A DNA stretch of 21,277 nucleotides from the NCBI GenBank assembly GCA_038260095.1, contig JBBSOC010000036.1, forward strand, positions 1-21,277, in the 5' to 3' direction. This stretch comes from QHCE01 sp038260095 (GTDB lineage Bacteria > Actinomycetota > Actinomycetes > Mycobacteriales > QHCE01). Every line of letters begins with the position of its first letter. The first letter of the stretch is position 1. A program made the position numbers and the translations under genes. The notes under the pieces are model-generated. The model did no database searches, was not told where the DNA came from, and saw only the letters and a list, made by a program, of their open reading frames with translations. Positions 1 through 7,277 of the stretch are shown one piece after another.

Positions 1-5
1 CCGCG

Positions 6-17
6 CGCGGGCCCGCG
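6..17. terminator. GC-only palindrome just past the hsp70-like stop codon
   Basis: CGCGGGCCCGCG is a perfect 12-bp palindrome starting five bases after the minus-strand stop codon. It could form part of a terminator for the Hsp70-like gene. It has no loop of its own and no T-run is visible before the window ends, so the call is weak. Confidence 0.25.
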
Positions 18-22
18 GTGGG

Positions 23-1633
23 TTACGCGGCCGCTCGCGGTCTCGGTGACTCCTTCGGGGTCGGTGGAGGTGTCGGTGTCGGGGTCGGTGTCGGTGTCGG
101 TGTCGGGGTCGGTGTCGGTGTGGGTGTGGGGGTCGAGGTAGCGCTGGGCGAGGTCGCGATGGGGTCAGCGCTGGGTGGAAGAGTATTAGGTTGTACCACG
201 AAGGATTTGAGTTTGACGCCTTCAGAATCGTTGGTGGCGCTCGGCGCAGAGCTTGTCTTGGGCGTATCTTTTGCTTGCTCTACTGGCTTACTCGCCGCGG
301 GTGGCGGCTCCGTTGAGGTTTCCCCCACGCCAAGGGCGGAGGCACCCACCGCCAGCGCACTGGCTAGCGCAGCCACAACAGCCACAGCGGCCGTGACAAG
401 GACGCGTGTTCCGCGAGACTGCTGCGAGCCAACACGTTGCTGAGGGATGTCGGGTTCGCCCATACTGATCGGCGGACGGGCCGGCTCAGTGTCGAGATCC
501 CGATCAGCGGCGGAATCGTCGAGAGGCTCAGGTGGGGATATTACAGCCGCGGCGGGTGTGGCACCCTGGGTAATGGAAAGCGCGGCGCCGACAGCGACAC
601 TGGTCTTGGGGTCGGCATCGATAGTGACCGGACGATCTAGCTGCTCCGATACCAGCTGAGCTACTAGCGGGATCCGCGACGAGCCGCCCACCAGCAGCAC
701 AGCCGAGAGCTCCGCGGGGGTGATGGCGGCCGAATCCACGGCTCGCACCAATGCCTCTACCGTCTCAGCTATCGACGAGCGGATCATCTCCTCAAATTCC
801 GGGCGTACCAGCCGAACCTGCGTATTCAGCCCAGGCAGTAGAACGGGGATTACTACCTCGGTATCAGCCGACAGAGCCTCTTTTGCATCGTTGCACTCCT
901 GCCGCAACCTTGCCACCGCTGAAACTATCGCCGGATCCGAGGCATCCAACTCGCCCCATGCCTCCCCCACACTCGAGCGCACATGTTCGAACACGAGCTG
1001 ATCAAAATCGATGCCACCGAGGTGCTCGATACCTTCTGAGCGACCCAGCAGCTCAAATCCAGCGTCGGGAAGTTTCCGCACTATTGCCGCGTCGAAGGTT
1101 CCTCCACCTAGGTCATACACCCCTACTGTGGCATCGGGCTCCATGTGCTGCGCATGGGCATATGCCACAGCGGCCGCGGCTGGTTCGCTCACTAGAGTCG
1201 CATCGGCTAGACCCTCATTGGCCAACGCTTTGGTCAGCAACTCCTGCTTGTGGGGACCCCAAGCCGCCGGATGTGTTACCGCAATCCCGGCCGCTGAGCC
1301 TCCTTCTCGTTCAGCTACTCGGTCGACCATCCAGCGGACGAACTTCGCGGCGAGCGCTTGTGGCTCCAGCGGTTTTCCTCCCACCACTAGGGGTGTGGCA
1401 TCGCCGATTCGGCGCTTAAACTCGCGCACTACCCGGTGCGGATCGGTCAACGCTCGTCGGGTAGCGGCTTCTCCAATCACTAACGATCCGTCTTCGGCCA
1501 CGAACACCACCGATGGCACCGCGGCACTGCGGGATCCCAACGGCACTACCTCGATCTGCGTCTGATCATCCTGTCGGCATACCGCTGCTGCTGCGAATGT
1601 GGTTCCCAGGTCAATTCCTACCTGGTAATTCAT
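23..1633 (-). CDS. Membrane-anchored Hsp70-like (DnaK ATPase-domain) protein
   Basis: This 536-residue protein has the Hsp70 nucleotide-binding fold: phosphate-1 motif GIDLGTT at residues 6-12, phosphate-2 motif DLGGGTFD at 174-181 and adenosine motif LLVGGSSR at 313-320. The usual C-terminal substrate-binding domain is absent. Instead there is an acidic, Pro-rich linker (about 360-405), one hydrophobic segment (about 411-436) preceded by Arg residues, and a Ser/Thr/Pro tail with a Thr-Pro run. That predicts a cytoplasmic ATPase anchored in the membrane with an extracytoplasmic tail. I chose the ATG at 1633 because AAAGAGG lies eight bases upstream; an in-frame TTG two codons earlier is less likely. 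It is divergent from the iniB-like genes across about 390 bp, an arrangement that suggests shared regulation. Its client or partner is unknown; IniB-like or dynamin-like neighbours are the obvious candidates by inference. Confidence 0.9.
   Translation of the reverse strand: MNYQVGIDLGTTFAAAAVCRQDDQTQIEVVPLGSRSAAVPSVVFVAEDGSLVIGEAATRRALTDPHRVVREFKRRIGDATPLVVGGKPLEPQALAAKFVRWMVDRVAEREGGSAAGIAVTHPAAWGPHKQELLTKALANEGLADATLVSEPAAAAVAYAHAQHMEPDATVGVYDLGGGTFDAAIVRKLPDAGFELLGRSEGIEHLGGIDFDQLVFEHVRSSVGEAWGELDASDPAIVSAVARLRQECNDAKEALSADTEVVIPVLLPGLNTQVRLVRPEFEEMIRSSIAETVEALVRAVDSAAITPAELSAVLLVGGSSRIPLVAQLVSEQLDRPVTIDADPKTSVAVGAALSITQGATPAAAVISPPEPLDDSAADRDLDTEPARPPISMGEPDIPQQRVGSQQSRGTRVLVTAAVAVVAALASALAVGASALGVGETSTEPPPAASKPVEQAKDTPKTSSAPSATNDSEGVKLKSFVVQPNTLPPSADPIATSPSATSTPTPTPTPTPTPTPTPTPTPTPPPTPKESPRPRAAA
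63..133. repeat. Hexanucleotide repeat tract encoding (Thr-Pro)n
   Basis: This is an imperfect array of six-base units (GGTGTC and one-base variants on the plus strand). Read on the minus strand it encodes about ten consecutive Thr-Pro dipeptides in the tail of the Hsp70-like protein. The unit is a multiple of three, so gain or loss of copies would change tail length without a frameshift. Confidence 0.85.
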
Positions 1634-2027
1634 ATGCAAAACCTCTTTCTACGCGTGGTCGCCATGGGGGGTAAGCACGCTATGGCTGCTTGGAACGGCG
1701 AGCGTCCACTGGTGTAACGCTGACGGGGGTCATACCGTTACAGGTCGTTCAGTTACAGGTTCAGTTAGGCAGCGGTGAGCCGCTACCGGAAACGATGGTA
1801 CGGGGTAATCCCCTAACTGTCTGGCAAACGGTATCGATTAATCCCGGTAGCCCCCTAATGCAAGACCCGGCAGGAACCCCGATGTAGGGGATCGGCTCGG
1901 TGCGTAACTTTGGTCTGGAGATTCACCCCCTGTGGAAGCGTGCTGATCAGCTCAGCTTCCACACCGACCAACACGTCGGAAGAATCTGAGCTTAACCCCT
2001 CACTACTTACAAGGAGATCAACTAGTC
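1634..2027. promoter_or_regulatory. Divergent intergenic region between hsp70-like and iniB-like genes
   Basis: This 394-bp stretch holds no convincing gene. It must carry the promoters for both divergent transcripts. Visible elements are an inverted pair GTAACG/CGTTAC (1714-1719 and 1736-1741), a 12-bp-period direct repeat of GTTCAGTTA (1747-1755 and 1759-1767), an inverted counterpart CTAACTG (1813-1819), and a long dyad at 1931-1963. The iniB1 ribosome-binding site AAGGAG is at 2011-2016. In mycobacteria the iniB promoter is controlled by the IniR regulator, so these small repeats are candidate operator sites. I could not assign -35 and -10 boxes with confidence. Confidence 0.55.
1931..1963. 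promoter_or_regulatory. Long imperfect dyad in the iniB1 leader
   Basis: TGTGGAAGC (1931-1939) pairs perfectly with GCTTCCACA (1955-1963), and a perfect inner palindrome GCTGATCAGC sits at 1942-1951. It ends about 65 bases before the iniB1 start. It could be a leader hairpin (attenuator) or a protein-binding site. No T-run follows, so a simple terminator is less likely. Confidence 0.6.
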
Positions 2028-2681
2028 ATGTCATTTTCATTCAATGAGAACGTAAACCCAGATCAGTACACCAGCGTCGATACTTCAGGCGGCAACAGCA
2101 CCGCTCTTGCCTATGGCTACACCAATGCTGACGGCGGAGACGCTGACGGCGGCAATGCCCCCTACTTCCGGCACCACAATAGCCATGGCTATGGCCATAC
2201 CGACGGTGGCCGCGGAGGCGACGCTTCCGCACACGGCAACACCTCAGCTCACTCCAGTGCAAACGGCGGGAATGCCCATGTGGACCCCAGCCAGAACGTC
2301 AACCTGTCGAACCGGTTCGACAACGTCGGCAATGACGACAGCTACAACACCCGGATCGAAGATTCGTTCAACCACGATAGCCACAACGTCTCGGTCATCG
2401 ATTCCAACAACCACATCAACAACGGTGTCGACAACTCCCACGGTGGCCACATCAGCGGCAGCATCGTAGGCGGTCATGACGTCAGCAACTCAGGCAACAC
2501 CGTGACTGAAACCCACATCGATCACTCGTTCAACACCGACAACAGCCACACCGACATCGATGCGCATGACGATCACAGCTTCCACAACTCGTTCAACGAC
2601 AACCACCACGACCACCACGACAACCTGGATCTGGATGTCAACAACCACAACTTCAACCACCACTTCATCGACATTTTCTAA
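2028..2681 (+). CDS. Low-complexity Asn/Asp/His/Ser/Gly-rich IniB-like paralog (iniB1)
   Basis: This 217-residue protein is composed almost entirely of N, D, H, S, G and T. It has no signal peptide and no hydrophobic segment. The C-terminal half (about residues 112-200) aligns with the same part of the next gene, sharing blocks such as GGHDVSNSGNT, NTDNSHT and HDDHSFHNSFND. It lacks the N-terminal IniB domain seen in the second copy; its N-terminus has Gly-rich stretches (GGDADGGN, GGRGGDA) instead. The start at ATG 2028 has AAGGAG eleven bases upstream. It sits first in the presumed iniB1-iniB2-iniA-iniC transcription unit. Function is unknown; the His/Asp clusters near the end (NDNHHDHHDNLD) could bind divalent metals, which is inference. 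The reading frame is supported by clear homology to iniB2 rather than by a known family. Confidence 0.8.
   Translation: MSFSFNENVNPDQYTSVDTSGGNSTALAYGYTNADGGDADGGNAPYFRHHNSHGYGHTDGGRGGDASAHGNTSAHSSANGGNAHVDPSQNVNLSNRFDNVGNDDSYNTRIEDSFNHDSHNVSVIDSNNHINNGVDNSHGGHISGSIVGGHDVSNSGNTVTETHIDHSFNTDNSHTDIDAHDDHSFHNSFNDNHHDHHDNLDLDVNNHNFNHHFIDIF
2361..2626 (+). repeat. Segment duplicated in iniB2 (copy 1)
   Basis: This coding segment is paralogous to 3230-3499. Blocks such as CGGTCATGACGT and CATGACGATCACAGC are shared at DNA level, and the encoded peptides align without large gaps. It indicates a tandem gene duplication in which only one copy carries the IniB N-terminal domain. Confidence 0.75.
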
Positions 2682-2758
2682 ACTGTGAAACTGTCTAAAT
2701 CATAGAAATTGTCTAAACCGCAGTTAGGCCAATGGCCGGCTACGTAAGGTGATCGGAT

Positions 2759-2818
2759 CCTGGGTCCGCCGCTTCTTGTAGGGGATTCGCCCCAATACAC
2801 GAGAATAGCGGACCCAGG
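2759..2818. promoter_or_regulatory. Large hairpin in the iniB1-iniB2 spacer
   Basis: CCTGGGTCCGC (2759-2769) pairs perfectly with GCGGACCCAGG (2808-2818). An inner hairpin GGGG...CCCC is nested at about 2781-2793, giving a structured element of 60 bases. It lies 78 bases after the iniB1 stop and about 60 before the iniB2 start. No T-run follows. It could be an internal terminator or attenuator, or an RNA-processing and stability element that sets different levels for the two paralogs. Confidence 0.6.
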
Positions 2819-2878
2819 CCACCGGTCTGATATTCCACAATAAATTACGACGTCATAGATTATGAGGAGGTGAGTGCA

Positions 2879-3562
2879 ATGCTATCTGCTTCATCGCTTG
2901 TTGATTTTCTGCTCAATCTGTTGGGTGACTCCAAAGCTAAAGCGGAGTTTCAACACGATCCAGAAGGTGTACTAGCGCGGCATGGTTTGAACAATGTCTG
3001 CGGTCAAGACGTACGGGACGCCCAAGATCTACTGGCAGACCACCCCGGCGTGCACGCCACGGGTACATTCGAGAATCACTCAGTCGGAGATGATCCGATC
3101 CGGGAAATTTCTTATATGAACCGGCACTACACGATTGACAAAAGTGTCACGCACAATCAGTACGACGTTAACTACATTGATGACCGAGACACCACGAATA
3201 TTAACGCCCGTGGCGATGTGAACATCAAGGATTCCTTCAACTCAGAAAACCACCTCTCGGTGGTTAAGGACTCCAATAATTACAGCAATAGTGGCGTTGA
3301 TAACCGGGGCGGCACGATCGACCACAGCACTGTGGCCGGTCATGACGTTAGCCACTCGGGTAACACCGAAACCAGCACTAGCCTGGACCACTCGTTGGAT
3401 ACCGATAACAGCCACACCAATCTCGACCTGCATGACGATCACAGCATCAATCACTCGTTAAACGACGAGCATCATGACCAAGACAGCCACGATAGTCTGC
3501 ACGCCGTCGCGGAGCCTGATGATCATCTACACGCTCACGATGCCGTGTTGGCAGTAGTCTGA
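2879..3562 (+). CDS. iniB: IniB-like protein with IniB N-terminal domain (iniB2)
   Basis: The protein has 227 residues. Residues 1 to about 55 (LVDFLLNLL...AKAEFQHDPEGVLARHG...) match the pattern of the IniB N-terminal domain: a short hydrophobic helix followed by the 'F..DP...L...GL' segment. The rest is low-complexity and rich in N, D, H, S and T, paralogous to the previous gene from about residue 118. I chose ATG 2879 because GAGGAGG lies eight bases upstream; the in-frame GTG three codons earlier overlaps that site. In mycobacteria iniB precedes the dynamin-like iniA and iniC, as here. The tail differs from the mycobacterial Gly/Ala-rich IniB. The exact biochemical role of IniB is not established. 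Confidence 0.8.
   Translation: MLSASSLVDFLLNLLGDSKAKAEFQHDPEGVLARHGLNNVCGQDVRDAQDLLADHPGVHATGTFENHSVGDDPIREISYMNRHYTIDKSVTHNQYDVNYIDDRDTTNINARGDVNIKDSFNSENHLSVVKDSNNYSNSGVDNRGGTIDHSTVAGHDVSHSGNTETSTSLDHSLDTDNSHTNLDLHDDHSINHSLNDEHHDQDSHDSLHAVAEPDDHLHAHDAVLAVV
3230..3499 (+). repeat. Segment duplicated in iniB1 (copy 2)
   Basis: This is the counterpart of 2361-2626. It encodes the SNSGVDN, AGHDVSHSGNT, DTDNSHT and HDDHSINHSLND blocks that align with iniB1. Confidence 0.75.
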
Positions 3563-3588
3563 GATAGCGGCTAAGCCAACACCACAGC

Positions 3589-3623
3589 GGGCGCCTACCG
3601 ATTCCCCCGAACGGTAGGCGCCC
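3589..3623. terminator. Perfect 12-bp hairpin between iniB2 and iniA
   Basis: GGGCGCCTACCG (3589-3600) pairs perfectly with CGGTAGGCGCCC (3612-3623) around an 11-base loop. It starts 26 bases after the iniB2 stop codon and ends 115 bases before iniA. There is no T-run, as is common for actinobacterial terminators. It may end or attenuate the iniB transcript so that the GTPases are made at a lower level. Confidence 0.6.
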
Positions 3624-3738
3624 ATAGTGGCGTATGGAGATTGTCCAGAAAATCGCTAGGCGCTGACCACACAATTGTCGTTAGACAGCAATATCGTCAG
3701 ACAGTAATGCGGTCCACAAGACCAATGAGGAGAACGCA

Positions 3739-5646
3739 GTGCCGTCATCTACCCAAATCGAGGCAATAGACCTTGCCCTGGAAACCATCGTTCGGTATGA
3801 CCGGCCAGACCTAAACTCTCGACTACGGCAAGCGCGGGCTCGTTTGCAGGATGGATATATTCGAGTATTAGTAGTTGGGGAGTTCAAACAAGGTAAGAGC
3901 CTGCTGGTAAACGGGCTGGTCCGCGCACCCGTGTGCCCAGTGTATGACGACGTCGCCACCTCGGTACCCACCGTGGTCCACTACGCGGACGCCCCCGTGG
4001 CCGCACTAGTACGAATCTTGGACTCCGGAGGAGATCCCAGTTCCACCGAAGGGCGGGTTGAGCGCGTCGAGCTACCTATTTCCGAGCTTGCCCAGCACAT
4101 CTCCGACCAGCATATTTCTGGTAACGGTAGCTCTAATACAACCCCGCGTTGGCACCACGCAGAGGTGGGTATTCCACGCGCTGAGCTTGCCGGTGGTCTG
4201 GAGCTAGTGGATACCCCAGGAGTCGGTGGGCTGAATTCTGTGCACGGGGCGGCCACAATGACGGCGCTCCCCTCGGCCGACGCGGTGTTGCTGGTATCAG
4301 ACGCTTCGCAGGAATACACCGCCCCCGAGCTCGATTTTCTGCGCCAAGCGGTCAAGGTGTGCCCCAACGTGGCATGCATTCTTACAAAAACCGACCTGTA
4401 TCCAGAGTGGCGGCGCATCGCTGAACTCGACCGGGGCCACCTCGCGGCAGCCGGTATTGACGCTGAGCTACTCGCTGTCTCCTCCACCCTCCGGGTGCAT
4501 GCGATCCGTTCCTCCGACGCCGATCTCGATGCCGAATCTGGTTTTCCGGCACTGATGAGCTACCTCACAGATCGGGTAGTTGGTCAGGCAGATCTGTTGG
4601 CGTGTCGATCGACAGCGCATGACGTGCTCGCGGTCACCGGACAACTTGCCGGTAACCTTCACTCCGAGCATGCCGCCCACTCCGATCCCCAAGCCGTGGG
4701 AGAGGTGATCAAGCAGCTTTCGCAGGCCCAGCAGCATGCCGAAGCGCTGAAAGAGCGGTCCGCGCGCTGGCAGCACACGCTCAACGATGGTGTAGGCGAC
4801 CTCAATGCCGACATTGATTACGACCTCCGGGACCGCATGCGAGAAATCGTCCGGGAAGCCGAAGAAGAACTGGACAACGGCGGCGACCCGAAGAAAGTGT
4901 GGGAGCAGCTGTCGGGCTGGGTGGAGCAGGAGGTGAATTCGGCGGCAGCAGCTAACTTTTTGTGGGCCACGCAACGGGCGCGTTGGTTGACGGGGCAAGT
5001 AGGCGACCACTTCTCCGTAGAAGGGGCGGAGATACTACCAAAGCTGCGTACCGAAACTGACGACGCGCTGAACTATGTGCGAGCCATGCAGCTGCGCGAC
5101 AGTGAGCCGTTCGGCATCATGCAGAAGGGGCTAACCGGCCTGCGCGGCAGCTACGTGGGCGTTTTAATGTTCGGAATGCTGGGGACCGTCGTCGGCCTCC
5201 CGCTGATCAACCCGTTCTCGGTGGGTGCTGGTCTTTTGCTAGGCGGCAAAGGCCTCACTGATGAGCGCCGCCGCATCGTTGCCCGGCGACAGAGTGAGGC
5301 CAAAACCGCGGTGCGACGCTATGTAGACGACGTAATTTTTCAGGTAGGTAAAGAATCTCGAGACATGCTCCGACGAGTGCAACGTGACCTGCGGGACCAC
5401 TTCACCGAGCGCGCCGAAGAGCTGAATCTATCGCTGAAAACCTCCCTACAAACAGCCGAAAATTCAGTAAGAACATCCAAAAGCCAACGGGAACGCCGGC
5501 TCGTCGAGATACCATCTGAACTCAAACACCTCGAAGCACTGGAGCGGAAGGTTCAGAACTTGCTACCTCAACCCGGATCAGCTGAATCTGTTGCAGCCAC
5601 TCCCCTACCGGAAGCACCTTTACACCTCACCGCATCAACCCGGTGA
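3739..5646 (+). CDS. iniA: Dynamin-like GTPase, IniA-like
   Basis: This 635-residue protein carries a dynamin-type GTPase domain: G1 P-loop GEFKQGKS at residues 47-54, a candidate G2 threonine near 74, G3 DTPG at 158-161 and G4 TKTD at 216-219. Long helical segments follow. A hydrophobic stretch at about 467-505 (YVGVLMFGMLGTVVG..., then a Gly-rich turn) resembles the membrane-inserting loop of IniA and bacterial dynamins. Length is close to mycobacterial IniA (about 640). It starts at GTG 3739 with GAGGAG six bases upstream. It lies downstream of iniB2 and overlaps iniC by four bases, so the two GTPases are likely translated together. IniA-type proteins bind and remodel the cytoplasmic membrane and are induced by cell-wall inhibitors in mycobacteria; that role here is by homology. 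Confidence 0.9.
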   Translation: MPSSTQIEAIDLALETIVRYDRPDLNSRLRQARARLQDGYIRVLVVGEFKQGKSLLVNGLVRAPVCPVYDDVATSVPTVVHYADAPVAALVRILDSGGDPSSTEGRVERVELPISELAQHISDQHISGNGSSNTTPRWHHAEVGIPRAELAGGLELVDTPGVGGLNSVHGAATMTALPSADAVLLVSDASQEYTAPELDFLRQAVKVCPNVACILTKTDLYPEWRRIAELDRGHLAAAGIDAELLAVSSTLRVHAIRSSDADLDAESGFPALMSYLTDRVVGQADLLACRSTAHDVLAVTGQLAGNLHSEHAAHSDPQAVGEVIKQLSQAQQHAEALKERSARWQHTLNDGVGDLNADIDYDLRDRMREIVREAEEELDNGGDPKKVWEQLSGWVEQEVNSAAAANFLWATQRARWLTGQVGDHFSVEGAEILPKLRTETDDALNYVRAMQLRDSEPFGIMQKGLTGLRGSYVGVLMFGMLGTVVGLPLINPFSVGAGLLLGGKGLTDERRRIVARRQSEAKTAVRRYVDDVIFQVGKESRDMLRRVQRDLRDHFTERAEELNLSLKTSLQTAENSVRTSKSQRERRLVEIPSELKHLEALERKVQNLLPQPGSAESVAATPLPEAPLHLTASTR

Positions 5647-7160
5647 CCAGCCCTACGAACCTGAGCGTTGCGGTCCGCGGGGTACTTCGCCGTGCTGTGG
5701 ACGTCTTTCGCGATGAACCGGAAATCGCGAAGTTACTGCACCAACAGCTAGACAGACTCGATGAGCCGTTGCGGGTCGCGATCGCGGGGAAAGTCAAGGC
5801 CGGGAAGTCGACCCTGCTCAACGCCTTAGTAGGGGAAGATATTGCCCCGACTGACGCCGGTGAGTGCACTCGAGTGGTCACTTGGTACCAGGACGGACGC
5901 ACTCCCAAAGTTGTGATGTATCCGCGATCTGGCCCCCCGACGTCCCTGCCGGTGCACCGGCGCGACGGGGCGTTAGCCATCGACTTGCAGGGGACTGCGC
6001 CCGAGCAACTAGACCGCCTGGTAGTGGACTGGCCGTCCCAAAGTTTGCGCACCGCGACGCTGATCGACACGCCAGGCATTGCCTCGGCCTCGACGGAAAT
6101 CGCGAGGCGAACCTGGGCGTTTCTAGCTCCAGAGGATGACTCGCTGACAGAAGCGGACGCGGTGATCTATTTAATGCGGCATCTACATTCCGCCGATGCG
6201 CAATTTTTAGAGTCTTTTCAAGACCAGACGGTGGCTCGAGCCAGCTCGGTGAACACCATTGCTGTGCTCTCTCGTGCCGATGAGGTCGGCGGCGGCCGGG
6301 TGGACGGAATGTTCTCAGCGAAGGCCATCGCGCGGCGCTACCAGGCAGAGCCGACGCTGCGCAGCCTCTGTCAGACCGTGATACCGGTGGCGGGTCTGCT
6401 CGCGTTAACTGGGCGGACGCTACGGCAGGCCGAATTCGCGGCGCTGAAGAAGCTCGCTCATTCGCCTCGGGAGCACGCGGACGCGATGCTGCTGTCGGTT
6501 GATCACTTCCTGGCCCCCGATCACAGCGCTGGAAGCAGCGACTCCGAGACACCAACCAGCCAGAATGCGCTATCACCGGAAGTCCGGCGCGGCCTGCTCC
6601 AAAGGTTCGGCCTGTTCGGTATTCGATTGTCTACTACGCTTATACGTCAGGGGACAGATACTCCGTCGGAGCTTGCCGCAGAGCTCGTTCGTCGCAGCGG
6701 GATGAACGAGCTGGCCGAAGTACTCCATACGTTATTCACGCAGCGACGCGACCTGCTCAAGGCCCGGTCGGCTTTGCGGGCGTTGGAGCACGTGCTGAGC
6801 AGTAGCACCAACGCCGCGACGAAAGAACTGGCCGGTGATGTGGAGCGCATCCTTGGCGGCGCGCACGAGCTCACTGAGCTGCGGCTGCTATCAGCTATGC
6901 GTTCAGATGAGGTGGACTTACCACGGGCTGAGCACGCCGAGGCCGAGCGACTACTCGGCGGAAGCGGCGTGGCACCTGCCGTACGACTGGGTTTACCTGC
7001 CGAGTCTGACGCCGCGCAGCTGCAGCAGGCGGCTCTGGAAACGCTGGGACGTTGGCAGCGTCAAGCTGAGAACCCGCTTTTCAGTCGCGTCGCGGCTGAA
7101 GCCTGCCGGGCGGTAGTTCGCAGCTGCGAAGGCATGCTCACTAACCTACCCAGAGAGTAA
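5643..7160 (+). CDS. iniC: Dynamin-like GTPase, IniC-like
   Basis: This 505-residue protein is close in length to mycobacterial IniC (about 490). The GTPase motifs are G1 GKVKAGKS at residues 49-56, G3 DTPG near 141-144, and a G4 position reading SRAD near 211-214, where the canonical N/T-K-x-D lysine is replaced by Arg. There is no obvious long hydrophobic segment, unlike the IniA-like partner. The GTG start overlaps the iniA stop codon (GTGA, 5643-5646), implying translational coupling and probably a heteromeric IniA-IniC membrane-remodelling complex. The C-terminal half is helical, with many Leu/Glu/Arg residues. Order and motifs make the assignment firm; substrate membrane and trigger are inferred from the family. 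Confidence 0.88.
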   Translation: MTSPTNLSVAVRGVLRRAVDVFRDEPEIAKLLHQQLDRLDEPLRVAIAGKVKAGKSTLLNALVGEDIAPTDAGECTRVVTWYQDGRTPKVVMYPRSGPPTSLPVHRRDGALAIDLQGTAPEQLDRLVVDWPSQSLRTATLIDTPGIASASTEIARRTWAFLAPEDDSLTEADAVIYLMRHLHSADAQFLESFQDQTVARASSVNTIAVLSRADEVGGGRVDGMFSAKAIARRYQAEPTLRSLCQTVIPVAGLLALTGRTLRQAEFAALKKLAHSPREHADAMLLSVDHFLAPDHSAGSSDSETPTSQNALSPEVRRGLLQRFGLFGIRLSTTLIRQGTDTPSELAAELVRRSGMNELAEVLHTLFTQRRDLLKARSALRALEHVLSSSTNAATKELAGDVERILGGAHELTELRLLSAMRSDEVDLPRAEHAEAERLLGGSGVAPAVRLGLPAESDAAQLQQAALETLGRWQRQAENPLFSRVAAEACRAVVRSCEGMLTNLPRE

Positions 7161-7226
7161 AGCCGTCCCGTAGATTCCAACCATCACGCCTTTTTGTGTA
7201 GTGTTGCCGCCCTAAAGGCTATTAAA

Positions 7227-7257
7227 CTCAATGCCAGGAATTGTTCTCAATGGCAGG
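7227..7257 (+). promoter_or_regulatory. Two 12-bp direct repeats upstream of mnt
   Basis: CTCAATGCCAGG (7227-7238) and CTCAATGGCAGG (7246-7257) differ at one base and are spaced 19 bases start to start. They lie 21-51 bases before the start of the MNT antitoxin gene, a position that suits autoregulation, although this MNT protein has no HTH of its own. Confidence 0.4.
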
Positions 7258-7277
7258 TCAATGATGGGATCGCTTTC

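Noticed and set aside
63..133. Short repeats considered as an origin or CRISPR-like array
   Set aside because: They are six-base units encoding Thr-Pro in frame at the end of a gene, with no spacer structure.
751..1419. 222-residue plus-strand frame opposite the Hsp70-like gene
   Set aside because: It is antisense to a clear Hsp70 ATPase domain and shows only Pro/Arg/Ser-rich shadow composition with no family motif.
4468..5010. 180-residue minus-strand frame inside iniA
   Set aside because: It is opposite a well-supported dynamin-like GTPase and has no recognisable domain or ribosome-binding site.
5878..6576. 232-residue minus-strand frame inside iniC
   Set aside because: Composition is the Arg/Ser/Pro pattern of a reverse-strand shadow, and the sense strand encodes conserved GTPase motifs.
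7194..7277. Upstream extension of the MNT gene
   Set aside because: The extra residues have no family similarity, the region contains the 12-bp direct repeats, and ATG 7278 fits the normal MNT start.
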